A stretch of 64,000 bases of DNA, taken from positions 30,442 through 94,441 of the forward strand of contig PAIP01000078.1 in assembly GCA_002704915.1 (NCBI GenBank), in the 5' to 3' direction. The stretch comes from Parvularcula sp. (GTDB lineage: Bacteria; Pseudomonadota; Alphaproteobacteria; Caulobacterales; Parvularculaceae). The notes under the pieces were generated by a model. That model was not told the origin of the DNA, did no database searches, and saw only the letters and a program-made list of their open reading frames with translations. Shown in pieces: positions 63,543-64,000 of the stretch (position 1 is the first letter of the stretch; each line of letters opens with the position of its first letter). Both the position numbers and the translations under genes were made by a program.

Positions 63543-63639
63543 CCCTTCGAGACGCCGCCAATTCCTTCATCCTGAGGGCGTTCACGCAAGTGAACGCGTC
63601 TCGAAGGGCGAAGGGATTGGCGGCTCCTCAGGATGAAGG
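63543..63639. repeat. Interleaved inverted repeat before ispA
   Basis: Segments occur in the order A-B-C-D-D'-A'-B'-C'. A = CCCTTCGAGAC (63543) with A' GTCTCGAAGGG (63598); B = GCCGCCAATTCCTT (63554) with B' AAGGGATTGGCGGC (63611, one mismatch); C = CCTTCATCCTGAGG (63564) with C' CCTCAGGATGAAGG (63626); D = GCGTTCAC/GTGAACGC with GCAA loop. A simple palindrome would be A-B-C-C'-B'-A'. It occupies most of the 217 bases before ispA. Confidence 0.8.
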
Positions 63640-63673
63640 GCGAGGATAAGCCAACTCGAATGAAAGCCGTGAT

Positions 63674-64000
63674 ATGTCAGCCTTTGCCAGCACCATCAAG
63701 GAAACCGCCGCCCTGGTCGAAGACGCGCTCGATGCGTTTTTACCCACGCGGGACGGCCCGCTAGGCCGTGTCGTCGACGCCATGCGCTGGGGCGCGCTCG
63801 ATGGCGGCAAGCGGTTGCGGCCGTTTCTGGTGATTGCTGCGGCGGATATGTTCGACGCCCCGCGCGCGCGCTCGGTGCGTGTCGGCTGCGCCGTCGAGAT
63901 GATCCATTGCTATTCGCTGATCCATGACGATCTGCCGGCGATGGACGATTCCGACCTCCGCCGCGGGCGGCCTTCCGTTCACAAGAAGTTCGATGACGCC
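63674..64000 (+). CDS. ispA: Farnesyl diphosphate synthase, 5' part
   Basis: Starts at ATG 63674 and runs off the window after 109 codons. Residues seen include GGKRLRPFLVIAAADMF and the first Asp-rich motif DDLPAMDDSDLRRG (with HDD before it), as in IspA-type prenyl synthases; chain length cannot be fixed from this part. It would supply FPP to HpnD. The short gap before the start is repeat-derived; a GAAAG at 63662 is the only ribosome-site-like sequence. Confidence 0.92.
   Translation, partial: MSAFASTIKETAALVEDALDAFLPTRDGPLGRVVDAMRWGALDGGKRLRPFLVIAAADMFDAPRARSVRVGCAVEMIHCYSLIHDDLPAMDDSDLRRGRPSVHKKFDDA

Noticed and set aside
1..64000. CRISPR arrays, tRNA or rRNA genes, insertion sequences, prophage
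   Set aside because: No regularly spaced repeats, no tRNA-like cloverleaf with a GGTTCGA-type arm in gaps, no transposase, integrase or phage protein.

Overview
The window is about 60% GC and densely coded. It looks like chromosomal DNA of an alphaproteobacterium, probably a non-rhizobial lineage near Parvularculales, Hyphomonadales or Caulobacterales. The evidence for the class is the bolA / J-domain / cobS neighbourhood, a DUF2842 gene, an RNase E with an acidic S1 insertion and a GWW-type C-terminus, a ccmA-B-C-D operon with ccmE divergent, hopanoid genes hpnB/C/D/E/G/H next to ispH and ispA, and two perfect CtrA-type boxes (TTAA-N7-TTAA). The family-level placement is inference. I see no tRNA, rRNA, CRISPR array, insertion sequence or prophage.

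Layout. Positions 1-9224 hold a branched-chain amino-acid block: ilvD (3' part only), ilvC, ilvI, ilvH, a likely leucine-rich leader peptide with a hairpin, then leuA-C-D-B. Positions 9371-10526 hold a yeast-type cytosine deaminase divergent from upp (pyrimidine salvage). Positions 10583-14239 hold cytochrome c maturation (ccmE; ccmABCD) and a DsbA-like thiol oxidoreductase. Positions 14290-24869 hold an M48/TPR protease, RNase E, a cell-wall amidase, PBP1a and prfB with a programmed +1 frameshift. A 550-base gap follows, with a CtrA box, a strong terminator and a palindromic repeat. Positions 25420-31086 hold an M20 amidohydrolase, an outer-membrane barrel, an AbgT transporter and a DUF885 protein. 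Positions 31159-36534 hold a secreted subtilase-like protein, a hypothetical protein, cobS, a J-domain protein and bolA. Positions 36560-42458 hold a rhomboid protease, a methyltransferase, small membrane or J-domain proteins, ctaA, a SpoIIAA-like protein and a phytase-like lipoprotein with a possible outer-membrane gene remnant upstream. Then come a VPLPA-CTERM protein, rplM-rpsI, and tamB-tamA.

Positions 50400-64000 are the lipid region. A tight operon (sulfotransferase, paraoxonase-like lipoprotein, hpnA-like epimerase, phytanoyl-CoA dioxygenase-like protein) and a universal stress protein gene lead into hpnB (minus strand), hpnC-D-E and hpnG, then hpnH and ispH (minus strand), a zinc-motif protein of unknown role, and the start of ispA. 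IspA supplies farnesyl diphosphate, HpnC/D/E convert it to squalene, and HpnH/HpnG make the ribosyl side chain of extended hopanoids. The squalene-hopene cyclase (hpnF/shc), which often sits between hpnE and hpnG, is missing here; a palindromic repeat lies at that junction, and another repeat is inserted in frame inside hpnG.

The most interesting leads are the leuA leader peptide, the repeat inside hpnG with the missing cyclase gene, the sulfotransferase-hpnA-dioxygenase operon, the CtrA box in front of the amidase gene, and the CtrA-box-to-terminator interval that may encode a small RNA.
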